Origin: Mactromeris polynyma
Taxonomy: Eukaryota; Mollusca; Bivalvia; Venerida; Mactridae
Assembly (NCBI GenBank): GCA_032209605.1
Contig: JASFXZ010000020.1
Location: forward strand, 2,673,501-2,737,500
DNA: 64,000 bases
Reading direction: 5' to 3'
A program made the translations under genes and the position numbers. The notes under the pieces are model-generated. The model searched no databases. It was not told the DNA's origin and worked only from the letters and a program-made list of their open reading frames with translations. Each line of letters opens with the position of its first letter. The stretch's first letter is position 1. Below are positions 51,839 through 64,000 of the stretch, piece after piece.

Positions 51839-54661
51839 GACAAATTTTGATTATCATTTCAAAGTTAAATAAATTATTGTAGTTTCAACTGATATAGGAA
51901 ATTTAACAGTAACAGAATATTTTGATTCAAGTCATCAAGGCTGAGGATATAATGTTAAGAATGAATTTAAAGTCCTGATGTACAATTTTATGGCATGTGT
52001 GCACTTTTTACAATCATCAATTAATTGAACTTATTTGTTTTAAATTTACTCATCCAAATATTCAGCTCAGTGATGAATTATGGTTTCAGGCAAAGAAAGC
52101 TTTACGTTCAGACAGTTTGGTCACAGAGAATTAGTTTTCAGGATTAATGTTTCTTTCAAACTTCGAAAATCTTGTTTTGTAAAGCCAACTTATTTGACAT
52201 AATGGGGTAGATATTTACATTTCATAATATCTTATACATGTATTCACATCACACTTTGATGCAGAAAAGATGGAAATTAATAAGTTAAGGCAAATTCTTG
52301 AAAAATTGGTTCTGATTCGGTCCAGATCAGTTGTGAACAATAGGGTACGATTTGTAATGTTTTCAAAATGTTAATCAGGTAAAGGTGGGTAATTGATCAG
52401 GTAATTTTGCATTCGTGTATGAGAAGTACTGAATTAAGTATTCAATTACTAAGAAAATGGCAAATAATTGTCTGGATCATATTTATCCAGATCAGTTGAT
52501 AATATTTTAACTGTAAATTTATAGTTGTCTTCCTTACTGTCATTGCCCTTGAAATCATGAACAAATCTAAGATCACACTTTTCTGGACCAAAAATTGGTA
52601 TTTTTTACTGCCCTTATTTTTGGTGCTTTGAGTTCATTGTGAATTTATTTGAAGTAAGGTTTTCATGAGAATACATGTATATATACAAATATTGGTATGT
52701 AGCTTTGTTGAGTGTGTATTTACTATGTAGTCAACTATGTAGAGTTATTTAAGTAGATCTGTTGAATGCATTTATTATTACTTTGTATTATTACAATTAT
52801 GATAATCAATAAATTTATGTAATAGTTAATATGTCTGATTGTTTATAACCCTATAAAATGGTCAAAATATTTAAATACATGTAGTGCTATTTTACGCAGG
52901 AGATTTCACAAGTTCTCTCCCTTTATCACTATATATACTTAGACCACTCTACCAGCAATTCGTCCAATCAGCAGCACCTATTTCAATCATTTATATTGTA
53001 TATACAACAGTTCATAAAGTTCACATGGTCTAAGTGGATCGACAATGTTGTGGCATTTTCTATCCTATACACATACTATAAAAAGGGATTAAGGGAGAGA
53101 ACTCATATCTGCATTTGGACAGTTTATCCTAATTAACAGGGGTGTACTTGGTCCATTTACTTGACGGTCAAAGACATTCTTGCTTACTGAATGACATTTC
53201 TGTCCACCTACATGATTAAATCTGGATAATCTTCTGCAAGTCAACAGATAATGATGGGTAAGATGGGGCCACATTGAGGGGAGATACTGTAAGTATGAAG
53301 ATATGTAGATATGTATTTATTTGTACTATACATTTCTACATGTTTCATCATAGTAAGATATTAAACATGAAAGAAAAAACATACATTTTTATGAAATGAA
53401 TGGAAACAAAGGAAGAAAGTATAGGTACACAAGTCAAAACACAATGCATTGTTATATTGTACAGTCATCCAAAAATATACATGTACTTGTCTTCTGAGAA
53501 CGCAGAAATCTAAACGGTCGGATATTACATTGTATATCAACTTTCAAAAGTTCACAAAATTCCCTTACATTCTCACTTCACCATATAAACTGCAGTTAGT
53601 TAATATATTTTAAATAAAACAAGTAATTTACGATATAATTGGAAACTATACACTGTATATATAAATGGGATCTGCAACAAATGTATTTGGGTCATTCCAT
53701 TTTTTTCAACTTGTCATATTTTCACATCCTGAAAATTACTCTAAGGGATATATTGTTAAATACTTCATACATATTATATGTAATATATGCTTCTTTGGAG
53801 AAAATAGTTTGCAGCTAGCAATTATTTTTAGTTTTCTGATATTTTTAGGTCTATTTGACAGCTGATGCGTCAAATTGTCATTTTCCTAACGGAACTTTTT
53901 TTTCCTTTTTATAAATACACAATAAGAAAAATGTTGTTTTTTTCTGTTACACCCATTTGAATTTAATCATTTACTTGGGGTTTTCATAAGTATTAAACAA
54001 AATATATGAAAACTCACCTTTGCAGAACCATTCTATGAATTTTATTTCTGCATTTTATTAAAGTAAGATGTTGTTACTAATTACAACTTCAAACTATAAA
54101 ATATAAATATGCTCCTTTTTGCTAGATTGTAAAACTTCATACCATTCTAGTTAATAATAATTTAATACAAAAATAAAGGTATTTTTTTACTTATCTAATT
54201 TATTCAATGCCATTTATGTTAATAACATTCTTATCACTGTTTAATTGGATGTATTTAATTTTTTAATCATTCACAGTATTACACTTAAAATCTCAATTTT
54301 AATAATTTTATTACCTCCCTTTAATTTTACATTTCAGAACATTTCAGAATATTTTATCTACACAGCTAACCCCTCAGAGAAAAGAAGAAAACACATTACA
54401 TTCCTTTAAAAAAGTGCTAACATGCAGTATTTAAACAATACACACCTACAATTTATATCTAAGATACTATATAACTCATATTATCTTGAAGTTTGATTAT
54501 CTAAAAATAGAACATCTAAAAATAGAACATACAACAGAGTTGTTGTGTAGTTGTTAGAACAGTAAATTACTCCTGTTAAGTTTTATGTAAGTTTTACTTA
54601 TATTCTATCAATAATACATGTACACAGAATGGACAACTCTGTTATCTCACAATATGTTTGA
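51839..54661. other. intergenic between LIMS and the TRIM-like gene (convergent)
   Basis: AT-rich. The two genes converge here, so this holds both 3' UTR ends. Several TTTATT strings left of 54662 could be minus-strand polyadenylation signals, but none stands out. Confidence 0.5.
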
Positions 54662-57054
54662 TTACTCTAGTTCATACATTTTCACTACATCGATATCACT
54701 GCGACCCATGGTAACAAACATTCTATTCAGTCCCTGATGAAAACACACTGAGCTAGGATCTTGTAATTCATCTCCTTGCTTCACAACCACACAAAGTTTC
54801 TTCCCATTCTCACTGAATTGTACCACATTATGTGAGCAGCACCCAACTACAAACATGTTTCCTCTACCATCAACACATACACCATCTGCATCCTCCAGGT
54901 CAGTGTCTGTAATAGTGGACAAATAATTTCCCATCCCATCAAAACATACAAGTCCCTTGTGCCCACCTCCAACAAACATTCTGTCTCCACTTTCATTGAA
55001 TGTAACATGTTGACTATTGTTGAACAGCTTATTCCCAGCATTGTCTCTTGGTGTAATTGTCTTCAGCAGGGTACCAGTCATATCATAAACATAGAGTGAA
55101 GCATCATAATCTGTCACATAAAGCTGACCATCCTTGAAAGCAATACCATAACAATGATGAGACATTTTAATTTGTCTTGTAGGAGTCATCTTGTTATGAA
55201 TGGAAACAAACTGGATCTTGTTGTTTTCCACACATGCAACAGCAACTTCATGTTTACTGATACAACATACACCATAAGGTGCAGAATCTAAAGTACAATA
55301 GTCAACAACTGACATCTTCTGTATATCAATACGTTTTAGTTTGTTATTGTTAAAATCTGTGACAAGTAGTTGGTTATCTCGTGTCAGACAACATCCCCAG
55401 GAATAGCATGTCTCAGAATCTTGAGAATGTTTTATGGCAATATTTCTACTTCCTTTGATTTTGTAGACGTCGTGTTTCTGCTTTCCATGTTTCTGTACTT
55501 GACCAATACCTTGTAAAGCTTGGATATTGTAGGGGTCGTGTTTCTGTACTTGACCAATACCTTGTAAAGCTTGGATACTGTAGGGGTCGTGTTTCTGTAC
55601 TTGACCAATACCTTGTAAAGCTTGGATATATTCTATCAATGATTGGTCAGGAATGAATGATATCTCTACATCTGTATTATGTTGTAATTCTTGCTTCATC
55701 TTTTCACCGTCTGCTTCTTTTATTTTTTCTTGGGCAATTTTCGTACAAACAAAACGTTGTGCTCTATTTCCTTCTGATTGATTTAACTTGTCGTCTGTCG
55801 TCTGCAAATCTTTACAGATGCTATCAACACTTTGCTTGGCTTGTAGAATATTTGTTTCTAGTTGTTTGTACACAACTTCTATTTCTTTGCGTGATGACTC
55901 GGCAATTTTACTCAAGATGGCTTCCAATGCTTTTTGGAATGTACTGACTTGACCTAAAGCTTCTTTCTTTGCTTTCTTCAAAGTCTGAAGTTGGGTATTT
56001 TGACATTTACTTGCAGTTTCCATGGATACCATCATTTCTTTCAGAAGACTGTGCATCTGTTTGCAGTCAGACAACTTAAATATGGCGTCAATCATGTCTG
56101 GTATAGAATGGATGTGACTGTCTTGACAAGATCTGAAATAGAATGACTTATAATTACATTCTGCATGTATGTACATGAAACACATTTAAAACATAGGACG
56201 TTGTGACATTATGTTCATATGTAGCCTATTGATTTTATTTGTGTTAAACAATGTTAAATGAGCACTGACATAACCTACTTTAAACATATAGAGCTTTATC
56301 TGTTGATTGATTATTTATAAGTTTTGGTTTAGTGCAAATCATGAATGATAAAAACACATCAATTCTGCACCTTGAATATTGTAAAATTTAAAAAAGGAAA
56401 TAAAATGAGAATGTAGATCTACACGTCTAATATTTTGTAGAGGTAGATCTGATTATAATTCTGTAGTGGTGTGGGGAGATGGCCGCCCGGTTAGCCGAGT
56501 AGGTAGATCGCTGTTTAGTGTGTAGGGGGCCTTGGGTTCGAGTCCCATATCAGCGTACTTTTTCCACTTGTTCAACTTCATGCTGGAAGCGGTGTTTGAC
56601 GGCCCATGGTGGTTGAGCTTATAATGCCGGAAGGCGGAGGAGTGTAATGGAGCAGTAATTATAATTATAACGTTAAGTTGATCTATTGAAGTAGAGCTAA
56701 ATAAAAGCATTACTTGTGGTCTTTCACGAAGCATGTAGAACAGCCAACAACATCGTGACCTTCACAGTACATGTCCACTACTTTGCCTCTATGTAAGCTA
56801 CATTGTTCAGTTGGAATTTCCAACAAACATGAGTGTTGACTGCCTTGCTTTCCTTGGCTGACATCCAGCAAATTGTGTTTCTTCAATACTCGGACCTTCT
56901 TGTGGTCGTCGGTACATGCCTTACAACAATATCCGGTGCATTCTACACAATATTTCACAGCTTCTGCTGTCTTGTTGTCTGCTGCACAAGCAGTACACAC
57001 AAAATCAAATGCCTCATCCGACATTTTCAGCTGAGAACGCCCTCCAGACGCCAT
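54662..57054 (-). CDS. B-box / coiled-coil / beta-propeller protein (TRIM-NHL-like, no RING)
   Basis: Two exons, 57054-56714 and 56132-54662. The donor is AA|GTAATG and the acceptor TTTCAG|A; joined length is 1812 nt, 603 residues. Residues ~20-60 form B-box 1 (CTAC...CVEC...CCKAC..DH..H) and ~85-113 B-box 2 (CSLHRGKVVDMYC...GCSTCFVKDHK). A coiled coil covers ~140-265, a 17-residue unit (IQALQGIGQVQKHDPYS) is repeated three times at ~283-329, then an NHL-type propeller (~345-603) carries repeats such as LYVTDYDASLYVYDMTG and GVCVDGRGNMFVVG. There is no RING before the B-boxes, so direct ubiquitin ligase activity is not expected. Bivalves have large TRIM-like families used in immunity and RNA control, but the role of this member is unknown. 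Confidence 0.9.
55487..55627 (-). repeat. in-frame 51-bp triplication in the TRIM-like gene
   Basis: Three near-identical 51-bp units (17 codons; the third slightly shorter) between the coiled coil and the propeller. They extend the linker. The near-identity points to recent expansion, and copy number probably varies between alleles. Confidence 0.88.
56480..56675 (+). mobile_element. tRNA-derived SINE in the TRIM-like gene intron
   Basis: A box TTAGCCGAGTAGG and B box GGTTCGAGTCC at tRNA spacing, followed by a non-tRNA body (CATGCTGGAAGCGGTG, TGCCGGAAGGCGGAGG). The acceptor stem does not close, so it is not a working tRNA gene. Confidence 0.8.
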
Positions 57055-58206
57055 TTTCTATGTTTGACTTTTGATTTCAGAAAATAGGTCATTGATTACA
57101 GCCAGCCAGCTAGCCGTCAATAGCTACCCCCCTTACGAAATTGAGCAATATCGAATTGAGGCCCGTATAGAGGTTCAATCAAGTAGGAATCTATTATCGG
57201 TAAATTAACGTCAGGTAAGACAACAAAAAGCTATGTCACCCAAAATACAGATATACACAAGTACATGAGACCTGCATGAGTCCAACGGTTACAAGTAAAA
57301 CCAAAACACCATCCTGGGGAGGCCTTTATTGAGGAGCAAACTTGTCTGTCATTGAAAGAAAATATACGAAAATTGGACGATTTGCCCTATCCATAGCTCC
57401 ATATTATGAGACAATGTCGGGAGTGACCTTTTTCTATTCCGAATACAAAATTATATCCACTGATTAGGTCTTAAGGTTACTATTTTAAATACAATGCATT
57501 GATTTATGGTCGATTTCCTCTTGTATACTACTAGTATAGTCGAAGCAAGTGTCATAAAAGTTGGCCCCCTGTTGTGTTCATTGGCATTGAGACCGTCTAG
57601 AAGAATCGTATGCTCACTCTACATCAGCCAGACGCTTTCAATTTCCTTATCATGCCTATATATACATAAGTTGAAAGCGTCTGTAAAACACAGATTATTG
57701 AACATCATACGTAACAGAGATCAATCGTGGTGGTGTTTTAGTGATGGGGAGTTGTGAACATTTGACACCTGATATTAGCTCTACTGAATTTTCTTTAAAT
57801 AATTTTAATCAATTCAATAATTTATGGAAGGGAATGTAATACTTGGGCCTAAATATTTTGCCAATTAAAAGAAATTTATTTTTTCCCGGATAAGCCTCCT
57901 TTCATATTAATTTTCACATTTTCTTAAAAATTTGTTTAAAAAGAACTATCATGTAATACTATTAAAGGTACAATATAATAATTTGACATCACACGAATTT
58001 TCTTTTTTTTTAACTTTAATTTTCCGCTGCCGCGCCGCCGTCATCAATATTAAAGTTGTTTAAATGTTTCAACCAGTCACAATAAGTGTTCATGACTAGT
58101 GTACGGTTCATTCGTTTTCATAAACTCTGCCTTTGGGTGGCATTTTACGTCGTCTATCAATGTTGTTAACGATGAATCGCCAACAAGTGGACATTGGTAA
58201 AACATA

Positions 58207-58730
58207 TTAGTACTTGTATGAATTGATCGTTTTGCATTTTTAACACGATACTACTAGTGGAATTCTCATGAATGAGTCCTCAAATTTTACACCCCGAAAT
58301 GCACAAGAAGCAACCCTTTTATACCTATATTGTCAAAAAAAATCAGGGGATTATCTGACTGGGGTTGGTAACAGAAAGTGGTGTCCCCTGGAAATTTTGT
58401 AAAATGTTGGTACTTGTATGAATTGGTCGTTCTGTATTTTTAATACTAGTCATTTCTCATGAATGAGTCCTCAAATTTTAGACCTAGAAATACACCAGTA
58501 GCCACCATTTCATAACTATATTGTAACATTTTCTGGGGGAAATCTGACTGGGGGTTAGTACAGGAAGTTGTGACCCCTGGACATCTTTTAAAAAGTTGGT
58601 ACTTGTATGAATTGGTCGTTCTGTATTTTTAACAAAATAATACTAGTGCAATTCTCATGAATGAGTCCTCAAATTTTAAACCCCGAAATGTACCAGAAGC
58701 CACCATTTCATACCTATATCGCTCAAATTT
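58207..58730. repeat. three tandem copies of a ~190-bp sequence
   Basis: Copies begin at about 58207, 58408 and 58597, each with ACTTGTATGAATTG, CTCATGAATGAGTCCTCAAA and CCAGAAGCCACC-like segments. Divergence is moderate. Confidence 0.8.
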
Positions 58731-58737
58731 TCCAGGT

Positions 58738-58975
58738 ATTCGCCGCATCATATGCGAATAAACATCTGAACTAACAACTAATAGCTGTGTATTCGCCGCA
58801 TCATATGCGAATATATATTTGAACTAACAACTAATAGCTGTGTATTCATTCCATCATATCCGAACTCACATCTTACTTCTGGCAATGTTCTTTCGAATAA
58901 ACATCTGAACTAACGACTGATAGCTGTGTATTCGGGAACGAACATTTGAATTAGCAACTAACAACTAACATGCAA
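58738..58975. repeat. about four tandem ~60-bp units (CGCCGCATCATATGCGAAT)
   Basis: Each unit has ATTCGCCGCATCATATGCGA followed by ACATCTGAACTAACAACTAA. GCATCATATGC is a near palindrome. Later units decay. The array directly follows the 190-bp repeats. Confidence 0.75.
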
Positions 58976-59059
58976 CTCCACAGCCCTGTTATTTTTTGTT
59001 CCCCAAAAACTTATCGTCTTACTATCATCGGACCTTTACATTCAATGACAGGTAGACGT

Positions 59060-59380
59060 TTGATCCCTACTTAGGGCCTCCCTACGATGGTCTGTTAGTT
59101 AAATTTGAACTTGTTGGACTAATTGTTGTCACAGATACTCACGTATATTCCCCGATTAATGAGGGTCACATTGCCTCTGAAGGGAGCTATGGTTTGTGCT
59201 AATCGTACTATATACTGTCAAGTATTTTCATTCAAAGATGTGTGTAAGTTCGATCCTCCGTATCGGTCTCCTCACGGTGGCATGGTAGTTCTATTCGGTT
59301 TAGTTGGACTGATCAGTGTCTCAGATACTCTTGTGTTCCTGGTTTTATTTGGTCACATACCCTCTGTACTGAGATATGCT
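59060..59380. repeat. diverged tandem duplication of ~190 bp
   Basis: The segment around 59065-59150 (GGCCTCCCTACGATGG...GTTGGACTAATTGTTGTC...CAGATACTC) resembles 59255-59335 (GGTCTCCTCACGGTGG...GTTGGACTGATCAGTGTC...CAGATACTC). A 122-residue open frame here has no recognisable domain. Confidence 0.5.
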
Positions 59381-60882
59381 GCCTGCATATTTTCCCATTT
59401 TATGGTATATTTTCGTTGCCAATGTGAAAAATTTCGTCAACATGGGAATTGCGATAAAAATCTTCATTTTGTTTTCATATCCTTACAGTGAAGTGTTACT
59501 CATGTAAGCAGCATTATTACGGGAATTTTTCTAAAATTACGTAGTATCATCCCCTAAGATCCTGTGTCGGGCATCCTGTCCTTATTAATATTATTGACGA
59601 CTAGACCTGTCAAGGGAAGTTACTATACCTTATGGAGCGCAATCGCAACCTCTCGGCAATTTCCGTAACAGGTGAGACAACTGAAACATTTTATGCGGTC
59701 CGTATATCGTTTCAATGTTCCACACAAACTGAACAAAACTGATCGCCCAAAATTACTTCTTACATAAACTCAAACACCTAAATACAGAAGATTTGGCAAC
59801 CTGATAAATAGATGTACCTCTTGATCTCAGAAAGTATTTTCTAATGGTCTTATGATGTTGTTTTTTTGTTACATTTATGTGAAATTGGTCCATTTAAAGA
59901 TGAAACGCAGTTCTCATATTTTAGAGGTACTAGCTAAAAGTAATTAGTTGAATATGTGTATATATTAATACTTGTTTTTATAACCATTGACTGATAACAC
60001 AAGATTCGTCGTTAAGGCGAATTTTCCCTACGAACTTTCATCTATACAGTGTTTATGAGTGATGAAGTTGTTACAGGGACGCCACATACATATTTAAGAC
60101 AATGCCTCCCCAAACATACCCGATTCAATTAATCTGTGACCTTGACTTTCGATGTGGTGTTATGTCCATGTTATTGACTTCATTTCAATGAAGTATCTGT
60201 TTTTTTGTGATGAGATTTACGGTGGAATAATTACTGATATATTGAACATTCTGTATGTAAAAATTCTATTTGATATATACATGTATATTCATATTTAATT
60301 GCAATAATCTAAATATGTCAGCGGAGTCCTTAGCACGTTTGTAGAGTGTATAAGTATAATTGTACTTATTTTACATTGAACATGGTACAAGTTATTAAAA
60401 TTGTGTCACTTGCATGAACCACTCTCGGCGAGGATGATTTGCTTACCAGTACTCTCGCCTACTGATTCAGGGATTGTGAAGTGCGCGGTTCAACACTGCC
60501 CGTGGCGGGATTCAAACTAACGACCTTTTGAAAAAAGGAAACGAATGAATGGGGAGAGACTAGCGGAACGCACGCATTACTTGATTTTGGAAAGATCACG
60601 TTCACCTCAGTCGAAACATTAAGAGTTTTCGATCAACAATTTTGTCTCGGCTTTTGTATTTTTTCTTGTTCAGAATATCAGACAATCTCGAACGACTAAT
60701 GATGGGCACATCTATATAGTACAATGTTACCACATCACAAATTAATGGGATATAACACCGCAAAAGTTCATTATTTGCTGACTCATACAACATGGAGAAT
60801 CAATGTAGCATGTGATTACAATGCGCGCGCATATATTGCTGATGGATGACGAAGCTGCGCACGCATGAATGCGCGAGCATCC

Positions 60883-60912
60883 TTTTATTTAGCCACTATT
60901 GAATACCTCAGT
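60883..60912 (+). promoter_or_regulatory. TUBB: candidate beta-tubulin core promoter
   Basis: TTTTATTT at 60883-60890 is a weak TATA-like box. TCAGT at 60908-60912 is initiator-like, about 27 bp downstream of it and 56 bp before the ATG. Just upstream, GC-rich palindromic pieces (TGCGCGCGCA, TGCGCACGCATG) stand out in AT-rich DNA and resemble NRF1-type sites with mismatches. Confidence 0.45.
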
Positions 60913-60965
60913 AGCGTGAAATAACTCGGTGTGTGCAGGCACAGGAAAACTAAAAGGCAGAAACG

Positions 60966-61022
60966 ATGAGAGAAATTGTTCACATACAGGCTGGTCAGTG
61001 TGGAAACCAAATTGGTGCCAAG
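60966..61022 (+). CDS. TUBB: beta-tubulin, first coding exon (gene continues past the window)
   Basis: ATG plus 18 codons encode MREIVHIQAGQCGNQIGAK, the invariant beta-tubulin N-terminus with the GQCGNQIG nucleotide-binding loop. A GTTTGT donor after codon 19 matches the common position of the first intron in animal beta-tubulins. No later exon is found before 64000, so intron 1 is at least 2.98 kb; it holds an inverted-repeat element and a satellite. The first four residues MREI are the known signal for tubulin mRNA autoregulation at the ribosome. The isotype cannot be decided from this exon. Confidence 0.95.
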
Positions 61023-62389
61023 GTTTGTCTCATTTATTTTTTCTACGAATCAATTAAATTCTCCAATCTTTTTAAGCACAACTATATGAATAGTGTACAG
61101 TGTTGTGTCATTCCATTCTATAATTGCGGTAATTTTAATATTTAAATACGCAGACTATCATTATGATATCGCTTTACTTGTGAATAATAAGATATATGTA
61201 TGCACATTTCTGTACATCTTTCTCATTATTTTTCAATTACATTTCGCTGAGGGCAGATATTAAGTACGTAAAATATACACTACCACGACTACGATATCTA
61301 TTTCGTCTGTACGACAAATAATTCAGTATTTATGTAAATTAATGTAGTATCCTGGTTGTGCAATGGCTGCAATCTCTCGCGGAGTACTGGTGGAATGTTT
61401 CCTGATTATTTTTCTTGTTTGACAAAAACATGCAGCCCGTACACACATTCTCGTGAAATGGTTAAAACATGGAACAGATGTTTGTTAACATTTAATGAGA
61501 GATTTGACAAATTGAAAACATACATGACTCATGTACTTAACATATACACAATTATACTTGACAGTTATGAGAAATTTTACGAGAAATCAGCAAGTTTAAG
61601 CATCTATTTGGCGATTAAATGTTCTTAAATAATAACCTAGGTTCAACAAATACATGTATATATATTACGTCTGCACAAACAGCCGTGGTTAATGACACGT
61701 GACTTATAAATAACTAATTTGAAATCTTGATGCATAAATAACGTATCTAGTTTACTTGTTCACGACATTTCATGTATTTTTGCGTCCCAGATTAGACGTT
61801 TATACGATCTTGTTGCAGAAACAACTAGCTACATTCTACAAGTTTCTGGCGTCATATTTTCTTTCTTAAGATTGGTTGTGACAATATGGGCTTGTGGTAG
61901 TTACATAACATCAAAATTGTTATATCTTCTCAAAACGTAATTTAAGATTTTGGGTCACTCCTAGACAATATTACACCGAATAACCTCAACTGGTCGATTG
62001 ATAAATGTGTGATTGATCGAGTCAGACATTACTGAAATATTTGCTGCTTCATTAATAAGTTCGTTTACATTTAACAATGTCCGACATTTCATGGCATTAA
62101 TAGACTATTAGTTTCTAGTGTTGCAATGTCTATGAATAATCCTGACCTGCAGATACAGCGTGCTGACTCATGTCTAGAATCGATCGTATGACATAGCAGT
62201 AAAACAGACTATGTTGTTCTTTTGCTCGGTGAATAAGCGCCGAGTGGTGTAGCAACAATCAACTCTGTATACTGAAAACTGATCATTCGAAACGAAACGC
62301 TTTAATTTCCAACAGTTGGTTCGAAAATATTGATTAGATGGTAAAGGTTGATTGATTTTGTTTACAGAAATATAAAATGGGTATTAAAA
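61023..62389. other. TUBB: beta-tubulin intron 1, first part
   Basis: No exon seen; the 90-codon frame at 61356 has no recognisable feature. Confidence 0.55.
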
Positions 62390-62758
62390 TACAGTAAAAC
62401 CTCACTTAAAGACCACCCCTTTAATAAGACCACCTCAAAATTAAGAACACACTTTTTAAGTCCATTTTCACTATTTTGTTCTTTATTCAACCTCAATATT
62501 AAGACCATCTCAATATTAAGACCATCTCAATATTAAGACCATCTCAATATTAAGACCATCTCAATAATAAGACCATCTCAATATTAAGACCATCTCAATA
62601 TTAAGACCATCTCAATAATAAGACCATCTCAATATTAAGACCATCTCAATATTAAGACCACCTCAATATTAAGACCACCTCAATATTAAGACCATCTCAA
62701 TAATAAGACCAGTTTTCAAGGGTCCCAAGGCTGGTCTTATTATTGAGGTTTTACTGTA
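62390..62758. mobile_element. inverted-repeat element, family 1 (copy 6) with internal expansion
   Basis: Outer ends TACAGTAAAACCTCA and TGAGGTTTTACTGTA are perfect 15-bp inverted repeats. Inside, a 17-bp unit GACCATCTCAATATTAA is tandemly expanded over about 62490-62710, enlarging the element from about 150 to 369 bp. Confidence 0.85.
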
Positions 62759-62779
62759 CGATCATATTTTGTTTTATTA

Positions 62780-64000
62780 TACTGCTGGGTGTTTCTAGCT
62801 TTGTGTTGTCAATGGGCATGTACATACTGCTGGGTGTTTCTAGCTTTGTGTGGTCAATGGGCATGTACATACTGCTGGTGTTTCTAGCTTTGTGTGGTCA
62901 ATGGGCATGTACATACTGCTGGGTGTTTCTAGCTTTGTGTGGTCAATGGGCATGTACATACTGCTGGTGTTTCTAGCTTTGTGTGGTCAATGGGCATGTA
63001 CATACTGCTGGTGTTTCTAGCTTTGTGTGGTCAATGGGCATGTACATACTGCTGGGTGTTTCTAGCTTTGTGTTGTCAATGGGAATGTACATACTGCTGG
63101 GTGTTTCTAGCTTTGTGTTGTCAATGGGAATGTACATACTGCTGGGTGTTTCTAGCTTTGTGTGGTCAATGGGCATGTACATACTGCTGGGTGTTTCTAG
63201 CTTTGTGTGGTCAATGGGAATGTACATACTGCTGGGTGTTTCTAGCTTTGTGTTGTCAATGGGCATGTACATACTGCTGGGTGTTTCTAGCTTTGTGTTG
63301 TCAATGGGCATGTACATACTGCTGGTGTTTCTAGCTTTGTGTGGTCAATGGGCATGTACATACTGCTGGGTGTTTCTAGCTTTGTGTTGTCAATGGGCAT
63401 GTACATACTGCTGGGTGTTTCTAGCTTTGTGTTGTCAATGGGCATGTACATACTGCTGGGTGTTTCTAGCTTTGTGTGGTCAATGGGCATGTACATACTG
63501 CTGGGTGTTTCTAGCTTTGTGTGGTCAATGGGCATGTACATACTGCTGGGTGTTTCTAGCTTTGTGTGGTCAATGGGCATGTACATACTGCTGGGTGTTT
63601 CTAGCTTTGTGTTGTCAATGGGAATGTACATACTGCTGGGTGTTTCTAGCTTTGTGTTGTCAATGGGCATGTACATACTGCTGGGTGTTTCTAGCTTTGT
63701 GTGGTCAATGGGCATGTACATACTGCTGGGTGTTTCTAGCTTTGTGTGGTCAATGGGCATGTACATACTGCTGGGTGTTTCTAGCTTTGTGTTGTCAATG
63801 GGAATGTACATACTGCTGGGTGTTTCTAGCTTTGTGTTGTCAATGGGCATGTACATACTGCTGGTGTTTCTAGCTTTGTGTGGTCAATGGGCATGTACAT
63901 ACTGCTGGGTGTTTCTAGCTTTGTGTGGTCAATGGGCATGTACATACTGCTGGTGTTTCTAGCTTTGTGTGGTCAATGGGCATGTACATACTGCTGGTGT
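62780..64000. repeat. 45-bp satellite, about 27 units, running off the window
   Basis: Unit GGGTGTTTCTAGCTTTGTGT plus 25 bp including CAATGGGCATGTACATACTG. Some units lack one G (44 bp). It lies in beta-tubulin intron 1 and starts about 20 bp after the inverted-repeat element ending at 62758. The long frames across it (SFVLSMGMYILLGVS) are not genes. Confidence 0.95.

Larger units (their letters stand above)
57055..60882. other. intergenic between the TRIM-like and beta-tubulin genes (divergent)
   Basis: Apart from the tandem repeats at 58207-59380 no gene was found. It would contain both promoters. A CCGCTGCCGCGCCGCCG patch at about 58023 is unusually GC-rich for the window. Confidence 0.5.

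Noticed and set aside
56480..56555. A functional tRNA gene
   Set aside because: A and B boxes are good but the acceptor stem does not pair and a SINE body follows.
59123..59491. 122-residue frame upstream of beta-tubulin
   Set aside because: It lies in a diverged tandem duplication and has no recognisable domain or splice partner.
62983..63873. 296-residue repetitive frame with membrane-like segments (and its minus-strand partner)
   Set aside because: By-product of the 45-bp satellite in the tubulin intron; several frames are open at once.

Overview
The window looks like metazoan nuclear DNA, most likely from a bivalve mollusc. Genes are split by GT-AG introns, the non-coding DNA is AT-rich, and it carries many short inverted-repeat elements, tRNA-derived SINEs and minisatellites. 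The coding content is a five-LIM PINCH gene, a B-box/NHL protein and beta-tubulin. The bivalve call is inference from gene content and repeat style; the species was not identified.

Layout. About 3.87-49 kb (+) is a LIMS/PINCH adaptor gene. Four alternative coding first exons (3867, 9043, 32919, 36564) all end in the same splice phase and feed nine shared exons (40525-48976) that encode five LIM domains. The long 5' introns hold interspersed repeats, a ~2.45 kb 33-bp satellite (17.96-20.41 kb), a complete tyrosine-recombinase retrotransposon (24203-32131) and several minisatellites. About 54.66-57.05 kb (-) is a two-exon B-box/coiled-coil/propeller (TRIM-NHL-like) gene without a RING. At 60966-61022 (+) is the first coding exon of a beta-tubulin gene that runs off the right edge; its first intron contains an inverted-repeat element and a 45-bp satellite that reaches the window end.

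The retrotransposon is the richest system. On the minus strand it reads A1 - Gag - RT/RNase H - tyrosine recombinase - SGNH hydrolase - B1 - A2 - (220 bp) - B2. This is the split-direct-repeat plan of Ngaro elements. B1 and B2 (1077/1078 bp) differ by a 1-bp indel that I could see, and A1 and A2 (232 bp each) look identical, so the insertion is young. The recombinase frame carries one in-frame TGA. The SGNH frame lacks an ATG unless a 143-nt intron is removed. Each B repeat contains five tandem ~100-112 bp units whose ends pair as a stem with compensatory changes between units, which suggests a selected structured RNA or DNA element.

No bacterial, CRISPR or operon features are present. Many long reading frames in the window are by-products of satellites.
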